NCBI GenBank assembly: GCA_022826745.1
Contig: JAJDUI010000010.1
Coordinates: 186,001 to 250,000 of the forward strand
Length of the DNA: 64,000 nucleotides
Origin: Thermoanaerobaculia bacterium
Lineage (GTDB): Bacteria; Acidobacteriota; Thermoanaerobaculia; Multivoradales; Multivoraceae
Reading direction: 5' to 3'
Part shown: positions 1 through 10,117 of the stretch, piece by piece
Layout of the letters: every line of letters begins with the position of its first letter
Numbering within the stretch: the first letter of the stretch is position 1
Translations under genes and position numbers: made by a program
Notes under the pieces: model-generated
Database searches by the model: none
Told to the model about the DNA's origin: nothing
The model's input: the letters and a program-made list of their open reading frames with translations, nothing else

Positions 1-735
1 GCAGCCGACGGTGGCCTGGAGTTCGGGGTAGGCCTCGATCCACCCGGTTGCCTGCAGGAACCGAAGACCTCCTCCGATCTCAACGCCCAGGACGAGCAGC
101 TTCCGCCACTCCTCGAACACGCGCTCGACGCTCAGCTCTCGCCAGTCGATCCCGGAGCAGAGACGCACGGTAGCCGGGTCGGCTTCGAGCCCCGACCGGG
201 CCACGAGCTGCATCCCTCGCAGCACCCGGAGGGGATCCTCGGGGAACCGGTGCGAAGCGTGGCGAAGCCGCCGGCGCTCGAGGTCATCTCGGCCCCCCAG
301 GGGATCGTCGACGCGGCCGGCCAGCGGTTCGTACGAGATCGCGTTGATCGTGTAGTCGCGGCGCGCAGCCGCGTCTTCGACGCTCATGTCCGGATCCACG
401 TCCACCAGGAAGTCGCGGTGGCCCGCTCCGAAGCTGACCTCGCGGCGCGGCAGGGCGATGTCGACGGGGATGCCCCGGAGCTTGAGGACCGAGAAGGCCC
501 GGCCGACCCGGTCCACCCGCAGGCCCAGATCCTCCAGCATCCGCTCGAGATCGTCCGGCTCGAGCCCGAAGGCTTCGAGATCGAACTCCTCGAACGACCG
601 GTCGAGCAGCGCGTCCCGAACGGCGCCGCCCACCACCCGGACGCAGCCGCCCCGCTCCGCCGCGGCCCGGCAGATCTGCAGCACCCTCGGCCAGGCCGGA
701 TGGTGCGCGAGGCGAGAGCCAGGATCCGCAACCAC
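1..735 (-). CDS. cca: CCA tRNA nucleotidyltransferase / poly(A) polymerase family, C-terminus beyond window
   Basis: Adds or repairs the 3' CCA of tRNA in the cytoplasm. Translation of the minus strand from GTG 735 gives 245 codons with no stop before the window edge. It shows the nucleotidyltransferase signature VGGAVRDALL near residue 37, then FEEFDLEAFGL, the conserved RRDYTINAIS segment with DPLGGRDDL, and FPEDPLRVLRGMQLVAR, all in the order expected for class II CCA enzymes. An in-frame TAG lies a few codons upstream of GTG 735, so the start cannot be further out. A TAGAAT hexamer sits 9 bases before it, with no clear Shine-Dalgarno. Odd point: the usual D-x-D metal-binding pair aligns here with E-F-D, or could be read as D-L-E. 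The family call is firm; the substrate (CCA or poly(A)) is less so. Confidence 0.88.
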   Translation of the reverse strand, partial: MVADPGSRLAHHPAWPRVLQICRAAAERGGCVRVVGGAVRDALLDRSFEEFDLEAFGLEPDDLERMLEDLGLRVDRVGRAFSVLKLRGIPVDIALPRREVSFGAGHRDFLVDVDPDMSVEDAAARRDYTINAISYEPLAGRVDDPLGGRDDLERRRLRHASHRFPEDPLRVLRGMQLVARSGLEADPATVRLCSGIDWRELSVERVFEEWRKLLVLGVEIGGGLRFLQATGWIEAYPELQATVGC

Positions 736-744
736 GGCTCTGTT

Positions 745-750
745 ATTCTA
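745..750 (-). promoter_or_regulatory. Candidate -10 element (TAGAAT) for the CCA enzyme gene
   Basis: On the minus strand the hexamer TAGAAT (5 of 6 match to TATAAT) ends 9 bases before the GTG at 735, which would place transcription start within a few bases of the start codon. No -35 match is visible. The 109-base divergent spacer 736-844 also serves the forward TPR gene. Confidence 0.35.
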
Positions 751-844
751 AGTGCCCCTTCCGGGAACGAGGTCCGCCGGCGGGAGGAGGCCCGTCGCGC
801 GCCAGCAGATCCGCCATGAGCCCGTGCGGCCGAAGGAGAAGACA

Positions 845-1921
845 ATGAAGCCGATTCGCGAACCGTGGACCCTGGAGCAGCCGGCGCGGCCCGGACTCTT
901 CGCTGCCGCCCTCGGCATCTGCCTTTCGCTCGCCCTCGTCGCGCCCGCGGCGGCGCAGCTCCCGGGCACCGTGTGGGGTCAGATCTTCGACGCCACGACC
1001 GGAGAGACGATCGAGGGCGTGGAGATCATCTTCACGAACCCCGAGGCGCCTACTTTCCGCGAAGTGCACCACTCCGGAAAGAACGGCCGGTTCCGGATCA
1101 TGATCAAGAACGTCGTCACGCACGAGCGCGGCGGCTTCACCGTCGAGCTGAAGAAGGAAGGCTACGTGACTCGGCGCGTGGGCAACGTCCGCATCCCCGC
1201 CCGCAACGAGACCCGGCTCAGCCAGCTCCCGGGCGGCGGCGACTGGAACCTGACCTCGGAAGAGGAGGCCCTGAAGCAACAGGCCGCGCAGTTCGAGGCC
1301 GCCGGCATCCCGCAACCCGACCAGGCCGTGGACCTGGAAGCCGAGGCCCGGGGCAGCGCGATCAAGCTCTACAACCAGGGCAGCAACGCGTTGAACTCGG
1401 GCGACTACGAGACGGCCGAGTTCATGTTCCAGAGCGCCCTCGAGAAGAAGGCGGACCTGACCTCGGCGCTGGGCGGGCTTGCCCGCATCTACTCGTTCCG
1501 GGAGGACCACGTCCGGGCCGTTGAGTACGCCGAGAAGGTGGCCGCGGAGGGAGAGGACCTGGAGAACATGAACCAGATCCTCTACGCCGGCTACAACGCG
1601 CTGGGCATGGACGACAAGGCCGCGGCCGCCCTGGCCTCTCTCCAGAACACGGATCCGGAGAAAGCCGCCAAGAATCTCTACAACGAGGCGGCCGACCTCT
1701 ACAACGCCGGCAGCATTCCCGAGGCCCTGGCGAAGCTGGAGCAAGTCGTGGGGTTCAACCCGAATCACCCCGAGGCGCTCAACATGCTGGGCCTCTGCTA
1801 CGCCGCCCAGACGGAGAACGACAAGGCCCTCGAGACCTTCAGGAAGTTCCTGGAGGTGGCGCCCAACCATCCGGAAGCGGCCACCGCCCAGGCAATGATC
1901 GAGTACTTCGAGTCCCTCTAG
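845..1921 (+). CDS. Exported TPR protein with CarboxypepD-like regulatory domain
   Basis: A 358-aa protein with a signal peptide (hydrophobic LFAAALGICLSLALVAPAAA, cleavage after about residue 38). A carboxypeptidase-regulatory-like beta-sandwich follows at about 39-125 (GTVWGQIFDATTGETIEGVE, KEGYVTRRVGNVRIP). After a short linker come at least four tetratricopeptide repeats at about 165-350, for example AIKLYNQGSNALNSGDYETA and NPNHPEALNMLGLCYAA. The start is ATG 845, preceded by AAGGAGAAG; the reading frame stays open further upstream without a better start. Proteins with this layout are usually periplasmic or outer-membrane-associated adaptors; I see no catalytic motif. The S9 peptidase gene follows closely on the same strand, so the two may be co-transcribed. 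Confidence 0.85.
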   Translation: MKPIREPWTLEQPARPGLFAAALGICLSLALVAPAAAQLPGTVWGQIFDATTGETIEGVEIIFTNPEAPTFREVHHSGKNGRFRIMIKNVVTHERGGFTVELKKEGYVTRRVGNVRIPARNETRLSQLPGGGDWNLTSEEEALKQQAAQFEAAGIPQPDQAVDLEAEARGSAIKLYNQGSNALNSGDYETAEFMFQSALEKKADLTSALGGLARIYSFREDHVRAVEYAEKVAAEGEDLENMNQILYAGYNALGMDDKAAAALASLQNTDPEKAAKNLYNEAADLYNAGSIPEALAKLEQVVGFNPNHPEALNMLGLCYAAQTENDKALETFRKFLEVAPNHPEAATAQAMIEYFESL

Positions 1922-1954
1922 CAGCTTGCCCGTTCGATCGCCCGCGGCCGCCCA

Positions 1955-1980
1955 CTGGGTGCGCGGGTCTTCTGACCCGC
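1955..1980 (+). repeat. 26-bp hairpin-forming direct repeat, copy 1
   Basis: Identical over 26 bases to 4526-4551. It contains a perfect 7-bp stem (1963-1969 with 1974-1980) closed by a TTCT loop. A second hairpin, with a 7-bp stem and GCGA loop, follows at 1996-2013. This copy lies at the very start of the S9 peptidase reading frame. Confidence 0.85.
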
Positions 1981-4508
1981 CGGCTCGCTACACGCGCCGG
2001 CCGCGAGGCCGGCACCGCTTTGGCGCGGCGGCCCTGGCTGCGGGCCTGCTCCTGCCCGTCCTTCCCCTCGGGGCCCAGGACGATGTCACCCTCGAACGGA
2101 TCATGGCCCATCCCGACTGGCTGGGTCGCCAGCCGGAGGGCCCGTACTGGAGCAGCGACGGCGACAGCGTCTACTTCCAGCGTAAGCGGGAAGGCGAGGA
2201 AGCCCGCGACCTCTACCGGGTCGACCTGGAGAACCGGCAGGCAGCCCTGGTCGCTGACCGCGACCGGGGTGGTGCGGAAGCCCCTGGCGAGAACTGGGAC
2301 CGCGAACGGCGGCGCCGCGTCTTCGTCAAGGCCGGTGACGTCTTCGTCCGCGACCTGGACCGTGGCGGCGGGCTGATCCAGATCACCCGCACCGTCGCCC
2401 CGGAGAGCGCGCCCTTCTTCACCGCCGGCGGCGACCTCGCCTTCCGGCGGACCGGTGTGTGGTTCGTGCGGGAGCGGGAAACCGGCCTCCTGTGGCAGCC
2501 ATTCGACGTTCGCACGGAAGACGAGCCCGAGCAGGCGCGCTCCGAGCAGGACGCCGGGGCCGGCTACCTGGAGCGCCAGCAGCCGCGACTGCTAGAGATC
2601 GTCCGCCAGCGACGCCAGCGCGAGGAACGAAGCCTCGAGGTCTTCAAGGAGCGCCAGGCCGGTGACCCCAGCCGGCCGGCCCTGCCCCACTACCTGGGCG
2701 ACGAAGTGGAGGTTGTCGGCGCGACGCTGTCGCCCGCGCTCGACCGCCTGGTCCTGCGGACCCGTCCGAAGGAGCGCGGCGAGGGCCTCCGCGACAGGAT
2801 GCCGAACTACGTCACCGCCACGGGGATGGTCGACGTCGAGGAGGTGCGGCCGAAAGTCGGCACGGCGGAGGCTGCCGGCGAGACCCTGCTCCTGCTCCGG
2901 ACCGGCGACCCGGAGCCCGCAACCTTGGACCTCTCGGTACTGCCGGGCATCGCCGACGATCCGCTTGGCGACCTGCGCGAAGCGGCGCGCGAGCGGAAGG
3001 AGGCCCGGGAAGCAGCGGCGAAGCCGAGCCCCGGTGACGAGGAGGCGGCCGAGGCCGAACCGGAATCCGTCGAGCAGAAGGACGAGGAGGCCGGTGAAAA
3101 CGAGCCCGGACCCCGGCCCGTCCGCTTCGGTCCGGTGTCCTTCAACCGCGACGGCACACGGGCCGTCGTACAGATCTACTCGGTGGACAACAAGGACCGC
3201 TGGATCGCCGGAATCGACCTCGAAGCCGGCGAACTGCGTCCCCTGCACCGGAGGTCCGACCCGGCCTGGATCAACTACGCCTTTCGCGATCTCGGCTGGC
3301 TGCCGGACGACCGCACGATCTTCTTCCTGTCGGAGGAAACCGGCTACTCCCATCTCAACCTGATGGACGCGGCAACCGGTGAACGACGCCAGGTCACGGA
3401 GGGCGACTTCGTCGTCCGTTCACCCCAGCTCTCGGCCGACGGCGCCTTTCTCTACTTCGAGGCGAACCGGAATCACCCCGGCGTCTTCGAGATCTTCCGC
3501 GCGCCGGTCCAGGAATCAGCCGCCGGCGCGATCGAACAGGTCACCGCACTCGGCGGGCTCAACTCCTTCCGGCTCTCGCCGGACAATCGCCATCTCCTGA
3601 TCATCCATTCCAGCGCCACCCGGCCGCCCGAACTCTGGCTCCAGGAGGCCTCGCCGGGCGGCGAAGCCGTCCGGCTGACGGAAACGGTGTCGTCCGAGTT
3701 CCTCGCCATCGACTGGGTCGCGCCCCGCTTCGTCGAGGTGCCCTCGTCGCACGTCGAACGCCCGATTCACGCCCGCCTCTACCTGCCTCCCGGCCCCACG
3801 GAAGGTCCACGACCTGCCGTCGTTTTCGTGCACGGCGCCGGCTACCTCCAGAATGCCCACCAGGGCTGGTCCTCCTACTTCCGCGAGTTCATGTTCCACA
3901 CCCTGCTCGCCCGTCGCGGCTACGTCGTGCTCGACATGGACTTTCGCGCCTCCGCCGGCTACGGCCGCGACTGGCGTACGGCGATCTACCGCCAGATGGG
4001 CACTCCCGAAGTCGAGGACCTGGCCGACGGCATCGACTACCTGGTTGCCGAGCACGGCGTCGACCGAGAGCGGATCGGCGTCTACGGCGGCTCCTACGGT
4101 GGTTTCGTCACCTTCATGTCGATGTTCCGCCGCCCCGAGCTGTTCGCGGCCGGCGCCGCGCTCCGGCCGGTAACGGACTGGGCCCACTACAACCACCGCT
4201 ACACCTCGAACATTCTGAACACGCCGGAACTCGATCCCGAGGCCTACGAACGGAGTTCGCCGATCGAGTTCGCCGAGGGCCTGCGGAAACCACTCCTCAT
4301 CTGCACCGGCATGCTGGACGACAACGTCCTGTTCCAGGACTCGGTCCGCCTCGTCCAGCGCCTGATCGAACTCGGCAAGGAGGACTGGGAACTCGCCGTC
4401 TACCCGGCCGAAGCCCACGGCTTCGTCGAACCCTCAAGCTGGCTCGACGAGTACCGCCGCATCCTGAAGCTGTTCGAGACCCACCTCAAACCCCAGGGAA
4501 CCGGGTAG
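1959..4508 (+). CDS. S9 family (prolyl oligopeptidase/DPP IV-like) serine peptidase, exported
   Basis: Probably cleaves peptides in the periplasm. The C-terminal alpha/beta-hydrolase half carries VYGGSYGGF (nucleophile Ser about 712), GMLDDNV (Asp about 787) and AEAHGF (His about 820) in the order and spacing of clan SC family S9. The N-terminal two thirds is the beta-propeller (repeated blades such as FRRTGVWFVRE and DGAFLYFEANRN). A hydrophobic stretch AALAAGLLLPVLPLGAQ acts as signal peptide. An acidic low-complexity insertion rich in E, A and P interrupts the propeller at about residues 345-385. The start is uncertain: there is no ATG or Shine-Dalgarno; TTG 1926, GTG 1959 and a downstream CTG all fit, and the 26-bp repeat occupies the first codons. 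I give GTG 1959. Confidence 0.85.
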   Translation: MRGSSDPPARYTRRPRGRHRFGAAALAAGLLLPVLPLGAQDDVTLERIMAHPDWLGRQPEGPYWSSDGDSVYFQRKREGEEARDLYRVDLENRQAALVADRDRGGAEAPGENWDRERRRRVFVKAGDVFVRDLDRGGGLIQITRTVAPESAPFFTAGGDLAFRRTGVWFVRERETGLLWQPFDVRTEDEPEQARSEQDAGAGYLERQQPRLLEIVRQRRQREERSLEVFKERQAGDPSRPALPHYLGDEVEVVGATLSPALDRLVLRTRPKERGEGLRDRMPNYVTATGMVDVEEVRPKVGTAEAAGETLLLLRTGDPEPATLDLSVLPGIADDPLGDLREAARERKEAREAAAKPSPGDEEAAEAEPESVEQKDEEAGENEPGPRPVRFGPVSFNRDGTRAVVQIYSVDNKDRWIAGIDLEAGELRPLHRRSDPAWINYAFRDLGWLPDDRTIFFLSEETGYSHLNLMDAATGERRQVTEGDFVVRSPQLSADGAFLYFEANRNHPGVFEIFRAPVQESAAGAIEQVTALGGLNSFRLSPDNRHLLIIHSSATRPPELWLQEASPGGEAVRLTETVSSEFLAIDWVAPRFVEVPSSHVERPIHARLYLPPGPTEGPRPAVVFVHGAGYLQNAHQGWSSYFREFMFHTLLARRGYVVLDMDFRASAGYGRDWRTAIYRQMGTPEVEDLADGIDYLVAEHGVDRERIGVYGGSYGGFVTFMSMFRRPELFAAGAALRPVTDWAHYNHRYTSNILNTPELDPEAYERSSPIEFAEGLRKPLLICTGMLDDNVLFQDSVRLVQRLIELGKEDWELAVYPAEAHGFVEPSSWLDEYRRILKLFETHLKPQGTG

Positions 4509-4525
4509 CGTCGGCTGTGTCTCCG

Positions 4526-4551
4526 CTGGGTGCGCGGGTCTTCTGACCCGC
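4526..4551 (+). repeat. 26-bp hairpin-forming direct repeat, copy 2
   Basis: Exact copy of 1955-1980, with the same 7-bp stem and TTCT loop (4534-4540 with 4545-4551). It lies in the 89-base gap between the convergent S9 peptidase and FtsX-type permease genes. Confidence 0.85.
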
Positions 4552-4592
4552 TGCCGCCGGAGGCGGCCTGATGGACGCGCCGCGAAGCGGCG
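4534..4592. terminator. Triple-hairpin region between convergent genes, possible bidirectional terminator
   Basis: Three consecutive perfect stems occur here: 4534-4551 (7 bp, TTCT loop), 4553-4567 (6 bp, GGA loop) and 4578-4592 (6 bp, GAA loop). They fill the space between two genes that end facing each other. No T-run follows, so this is not a classic intrinsic terminator; a terminator or transcript-stabilising role is inferred from position and structure. Confidence 0.4.
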
Positions 4593-4597
4593 ACAAT

Positions 4598-7500
4598 TCA
4601 GCCGCCGCGCAGCGCCGGAAGCAGGTCTTCCCGAGTGACCCGCCTCACCGCCGCCAGACTGGCCAGCGTGCCGGCCGCCAGCACCAGCAGCAGGGTGAGG
4701 CCGAGCGAGACCCACGGCACCAGGGCGTGCCCACCCAGGAGGTGCGGACTCACCGCGACGAGCGCAGAGGCCGCGCCCACGGTGACGCCCGCGGCCAGGA
4801 GCAGGCTGTTCTCCGCCACCACCAGCCACGCCAGGGCGCGCCGCCAGAAGCCGATCGCCTGCATGGTCGCCAGTTCGCCCCGTCGTTCCAGCAGGTTGCG
4901 CAGCAGGACGACCGAAAGGCCCAGCGTGCCGAGCAGCAGGCCGAGGCCGCCCAGGGTCTGGAAGGTCCCGAGGTAGGTGTTCTCGACCGCCTGGTACGCC
5001 TGGAGACGCTGGGCGGTGGGAACGGCGTCGAAGCCGAAGCCCGAGAGCGTCCGTTCGAGCTCCTGCATCGTCCGGTCCCGTTCGCCCGCCGGCGTCCGCA
5101 GCAGGAAGTACGACGCTCCGGTACGGCTCGGGAAGTGCTCCGCCAGGTTCGCCTCGGAGATCACGAGTTCGCTCTGGAACACGCTCTTGCGCAGGAGCCC
5201 GACCAGCCGCAGCTCGATCGTCTCGCCCCGCTCGGTCTCCATCTCGATGCTCTGGCCCAGCCCCGAGTGCAGGATCCACATCACCGAGTTGAAGTCTCCG
5301 ATCGCCGGCACCACACCGGGGCCCAGATCCTCCTCCAGCAGCGCCCACGGATTGTCACCCGCCCCGTCGACGAGCGATTGGAAGCGGAAGCCCCCGCGCT
5401 CGAGGAACTCCGGCGGCGCGCCGAGCAGCCGCGGCCGCTCCGGCTGGAACAGGTTCAGGCAACTGATGTCGTCGCCGGGCACCGTCCGGAAAGCGACGAT
5501 CTCGTTCCCGCCGACGAGTTCCGAAGCCTCCCTCCCGAAACCCAGGTCGTAGCGGCCCTCCACGCTCGTCAGGTCGGCGAGGATGGAGACGTCGGACTCG
5601 GCGACCAGGTCGAAGCCCCCGGCGCCCGAATCCAGGTTCCGCGTCTCGTCGCCAAAGCGAAGCCCATAGGCGCCCACGGCCACGATGACGAACGACGCGC
5701 TCGCCACCAGAGCGGCGCAGAGCAGGCTCCGGCCCGGATTGAGCGACGCGTTGGCGGCCGCCATGCTCGACCCGGCCCGCCAAGACCAGCCGCGAAGGGG
5801 CGCCTCGGGACGGCGGCGGAGCCACAGCGTGAAGCCGGCGAGCCCGGCGACCAGGAGGCAGGCGCCACCCGAGAAGAACAGGTAGGCGGCCGCCGACGCC
5901 GGGGCGGCCGCCGACCCGCCCAGCAGGGCCACCGCGAGACCGCCGGCGATTCCCCTCGTCCAGCGCGCCCTCCGGCCCGGCACGGAAACCGCCGCCGGCA
6001 GTTCGGCCGTCTCTCCCCGCAGCAGCCGGATGGGCGAGACCGCCGCCAGCCGGCCAACCGCGCCCCGGATCGCGAAGAACACGACGAGCAGCGAACCCGC
6101 CCCGCCCAGCGCCAGGGTCAGCGGCTCGACATGCAGGTACAGGTGGCTCGAACCCACGGCCGACCGCCAAAGCGTGCGGAGCGCTGCCATCATCGCGCCG
6201 GCGTAGAGCACCGCTCCGCTCAGGCCGAGCAGGACGCCCGCGCCGCCGAGCAACGCTCCTTCCAGCAGGAAGCGCCGCCGCACCCGCCTGATGCCGTGGC
6301 CGAGGGCCAGCAGGAGGCCCATCTCGCTGGCGCGGCTCTCCGTTCCCAGACGGAAGAACAGGCCCACCAGCAGCGCCGCTGAGACGATCAGGAACAGGCT
6401 GAAACCGATGAACAGGCCTCCGAAATCCGTAGCGCCGGTGGCGCCGCGCAGGCCCGCCGCCTTCACCGGCTCGACCGCCAGGCCGGCCGCGTGAAGCGGG
6501 ATGCCGGCCGGCGCCTCCCCTTCCAGGGCGATCCGGAGCCGCGCCGGATCGCTCCCCTCCGCCGGCAGCAGCCGCAACGAGGTCAGGATGCCGAAGCGGC
6601 TGGACCAGAGCTCGGCGCCGTAGTCCAGGTCGACGAACAGCTTCGGTGTGCCGCGGTACTCGTCCCAGTAGGCCTCGTCCCGGTCCCGGATACGGCTGAG
6701 ATCGACCGGAAAGGTCGGGTCCCAGTCGCTCATGTTGTCGGCGTCGGCGACGCCGGGAAAGTCGGGTGTCAGGTCGCGGTCCGCGGCCCAGGCCGCCATC
6801 TCGACGACCCCGGCGACCGTGGTCCGCACCGTCCGCTCGACCAACTGTTCGCGGTCGCCGACGACGAAGTAGTCGACCGCCAGCCGGTCGCCCTCCCCGA
6901 TCTCGAGGTCTTCCGCGAGGAACGTGTTGACCAGCACCTCGCCCGGTCCTAGCGCGGGCGCCGGTCGACCGTCGGCGAGCCGCAGCACGCCGAGTTCCCC
7001 GGCTCTCCCGGTGTCGAGCGCGGCGATCGTCGAGTACGGCGCCGCCGAGCCGTTTTCCGCCGCGGTGCGGTTGGCGAGGTAGGTCGAGACGCCGAGCGCC
7101 TCGACGCCCGCGTCCCCCGCCAGGACCTCCACCGCTGCGGCGAGTTCCTCGCCGAACACGATCTGCGACGTGGCGACCCGCAGGTGATCCTCCGCCTCGA
7201 CGAACGTGAGGCTGAAGTCCTCCGCCCGGGCCTGCGAGCGGATCCACCGCTCGAGGTCCAGGGCCGCGGCCTCGGGATCGGCCTCGGCGCCGTCTTCCGC
7301 CCCGGCGCGCTCCCCCACGAGCAGCGCGTTCGCCAGCCCGCGGCGATCCAGTTCCCGCTGCAGGTCGCGCAGCCGCGCGTAGCCGACCAGCGGCTGGCTC
7401 TGGTGCGGCGCCAGTCCGAAGCTCCCCACGCCAACGTCGTCGAGCACCGAGACGACGCTCAACCGCACGCTCTCCAACTGGTCCTCCGGGTCCTTCTCCC

Positions 7501-8038
7501 CCATCAGGCTGGCCCGCGGCGCCTCGCTCGGTCGCTCCAGATAGAGCACGACCGAATCGCCCGGCTCGACGGCGAGCGCCTCGGCCAGCGAACGATTGAC
7601 CGCCAGCGACGCGAAGAGCTGGCCCTCGCGCCGGGACAGGTCGAGCGCCTCCTCGCTGCCCGGGAAGAAGGCGGGGAACTCGTCGTCGATCCCCTGCACG
7701 TTGACGCGGGCGGCACGCCGGCCGCTCTCGGGTTCGACCACGCTGCCCTGCATGAGGATGGCGGCCGACACCGGCCCATAGCGGGCCGAGAACTGCCCGT
7801 ACGCGGCCAGCTCGTCCCGCAGGCGCTCACGGAAGAAGCCGGCGCCGAGCAGCGCGTGATCGATGCCCCCCAGCCGGTCGAGGGTAAGCTGGCGCAGGCT
7901 CCCCCGCACCGAGTCGCCAACCATCAACGCGCCGGTCAGCACGGAAGTAGCGACCGCCGCGGTCAGCACCACGGCGACATTCGACCGCCAGTAGTGACGA
8001 AGACTCGGCAGGGGTCCGCCCGGACGCGCGGCGCCCAT
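4598..8038 (-). CDS. FtsX-like ABC transporter permease, large two-domain form
   Basis: An 1146-aa inner-membrane permease. A transmembrane helix near residues 20-45 is followed by a long periplasmic domain. A cluster of helices follows at about 540-700 (from GGLFIGFSLFLIVSAALLVG), with more helices at 720-800. A second periplasmic segment precedes the C-terminal FtsX block at about 1015-1146 (GGLGLLLGTLGLSVVLLRN, then WVSLGLTLLLVLAAGTLASL). This is the architecture of fused double-FtsX permeases of the MacB/LolCE superfamily, which use ATP hydrolysis for mechanical work on periplasmic substrates, lipoproteins or export. Its ATPase gene ends 4 bases upstream (8043), so the two form one transporter. 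The substrate cannot be read from the sequence. Confidence 0.88.
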   Translation of the reverse strand: MGAARPGGPLPSLRHYWRSNVAVVLTAAVATSVLTGALMVGDSVRGSLRQLTLDRLGGIDHALLGAGFFRERLRDELAAYGQFSARYGPVSAAILMQGSVVEPESGRRAARVNVQGIDDEFPAFFPGSEEALDLSRREGQLFASLAVNRSLAEALAVEPGDSVVLYLERPSEAPRASLMGEKDPEDQLESVRLSVVSVLDDVGVGSFGLAPHQSQPLVGYARLRDLQRELDRRGLANALLVGERAGAEDGAEADPEAAALDLERWIRSQARAEDFSLTFVEAEDHLRVATSQIVFGEELAAAVEVLAGDAGVEALGVSTYLANRTAAENGSAAPYSTIAALDTGRAGELGVLRLADGRPAPALGPGEVLVNTFLAEDLEIGEGDRLAVDYFVVGDREQLVERTVRTTVAGVVEMAAWAADRDLTPDFPGVADADNMSDWDPTFPVDLSRIRDRDEAYWDEYRGTPKLFVDLDYGAELWSSRFGILTSLRLLPAEGSDPARLRIALEGEAPAGIPLHAAGLAVEPVKAAGLRGATGATDFGGLFIGFSLFLIVSAALLVGLFFRLGTESRASEMGLLLALGHGIRRVRRRFLLEGALLGGAGVLLGLSGAVLYAGAMMAALRTLWRSAVGSSHLYLHVEPLTLALGGAGSLLVVFFAIRGAVGRLAAVSPIRLLRGETAELPAAVSVPGRRARWTRGIAGGLAVALLGGSAAAPASAAAYLFFSGGACLLVAGLAGFTLWLRRRPEAPLRGWSWRAGSSMAAANASLNPGRSLLCAALVASASFVIVAVGAYGLRFGDETRNLDSGAGGFDLVAESDVSILADLTSVEGRYDLGFGREASELVGGNEIVAFRTVPGDDISCLNLFQPERPRLLGAPPEFLERGGFRFQSLVDGAGDNPWALLEEDLGPGVVPAIGDFNSVMWILHSGLGQSIEMETERGETIELRLVGLLRKSVFQSELVISEANLAEHFPSRTGASYFLLRTPAGERDRTMQELERTLSGFGFDAVPTAQRLQAYQAVENTYLGTFQTLGGLGLLLGTLGLSVVLLRNLLERRGELATMQAIGFWRRALAWLVVAENSLLLAAGVTVGAASALVAVSPHLLGGHALVPWVSLGLTLLLVLAAGTLASLAAVRRVTREDLLPALRGG

Positions 8039-8042
8039 CGCC

Positions 8043-8736
<694 letters not shown>

Positions 8737-8744
<8 letters not shown>

Positions 8745-10101
8745 GACCGGCCGATGCTACCGCCGGCCCGGCATCGCCGCTCCGGCGCCGTGCCAGTCCC
8801 CGCCGGTACGAGGCGAGCGTGTCCGCCGCCATCAGCCCGGCCGAGTAGTGACGGCGCACCCCGTCCATCCCCGAACGGCCGAGGTGGCTCCTTCGTTCCG
8901 CGTCCTGGGCCAGTTGTTCGACGGCGTCCGCCAGGGCCACCGGATCGCCGGCCGGCACCAGCACGCCGCCGCCCGTCCGCTCGAGCATCTCGGGAAACGA
9001 TCCATGGTCGGGCAGCAGGACGGGAACCCCGTTCGCCATCGCCTCGAGCGCCGGCAGGCCCTTGGCCTCGCGGTAGACGGTCGGTAGCACGAGCGCATGC
9101 AGGCTGCACAGCAGCTCGATCTTCTCCTCCCGGGAGACTTCGCCGAGCCAGTCGAAATGCGCTTCGAGGCCCCAGTCGGCGATCCGCCGACGCTGCTCCT
9201 CGAAGTACTTGCGGTCGCGGCCGCCCAGATAACCCGCGGCGCGGAAGCGGACCCGGCCGACGCCCAGGCGGTCGCTCAGCGCCTTGAACGCCTCGGCGGC
9301 AAGATGAAACCCCTTCTCCGGGCACATCCGGGCCAGATAACCGATGACCAGAGGCGACTCCGGAGGCTCCGCCTGGCGCCCACCGTGCCCCTCGAGTTCA
9401 ATGCCGAGACGCGCCACGTCGATGCCTGCCAAAGGCAGCTCCAGCAGCTCGGCCATCGCCGCCGCGTAGTAGTCGTTCGGCGCCACCAGCACGTCCACCT
9501 CGCGCACCCGCTTCCGCATCTCCTCTACGACCAGGGACTTGTGAGGTTCGTCCAGGTCCTCGAGGAAGATGTCCTCGCCCTGAAGACCGCAGACGATCAG
9601 CGCTTCCGGGAGCGCCTCGCGGATCCGGTGGGCCATCCCCACCAGCATCGAGTTCGTCAGGTGAACGACGTCCGGCCGGAAGTCGCCGGCGAGCCACTTC
9701 GTCAGGCCCTGGAGTTCCGCCAGTTGACGGCCCTCCTCGCCGCGCACCATGGACAGCGCGAGTTCCCCGAGTTCGCGCGCGTCGGTCGCCGACGCCGAAC
9801 GCGTCACGCGGGCCAGCAGCCCGGGGTTGTCGAGCAGGCGGCGAATCGCCGCCGGCGCGCGACTCCAGACCGGCAGCTTCTGCTCCAGGTAGATGTTCAC
9901 TGCGCCGTAGAAGACCCGGCCGTAGCTCACGTTTTCCTCGTCGGTCCGAAGCGGCGTGTAGATCGGCAGCAGCAGCGCGTTGTGCCCCCGGTGCTGGAGT
10001 TCGCGGACCAGGGCGTTGTCGTGAATGCAGCTCCCGCAGATCATCCCGCCGGCGCCGGCCGCCAGGTAGGCGATGCGCAGCGGCTGGTCTGAGTCGCTCA
10101 C
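8737..10101 (-). CDS. Glycosyltransferase, GT4-type (GT-B fold)
   Basis: A 454-aa cytoplasmic or membrane-peripheral glycosyltransferase. The N-terminal Rossmann half begins with LRIAYLAAGAGGMICGSCIH and includes RPDVVHLTNSML. The C-terminal half has IGYLARMCPEKGFHLAAEAF and the sugar-nucleotide-binding E-x7-E motif in EAKGLPALEAMANGVPVLLP, as in family GT4. The start codon is GTG 10101. The gene lies 16 bases after the symporter gene and overlaps the ABC ATPase start, so it is inside a minus-strand operon. Donor and acceptor cannot be inferred. The DNALVRELQHRGHNALLLP segment is typical of enzymes acting on envelope polysaccharide or glycolipid. Confidence 0.85.
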
Positions 10102-10117
10102 GAAGTGAACCTGCCGC

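Noticed and set aside
743..1870. Long minus-strand open frame opposite the TPR gene
   Set aside because: It mirrors the TPR codons; the forward protein has a signal peptide, TPR repeats and a ribosome site. In this G+C-rich DNA antisense frames stay open by chance.
5355..7247. 630-codon second minus-strand frame inside the FtsX-type permease
   Set aside because: Low-complexity R/G/A-rich translation in a shifted frame; the permease frame has membrane helices and no disruption.
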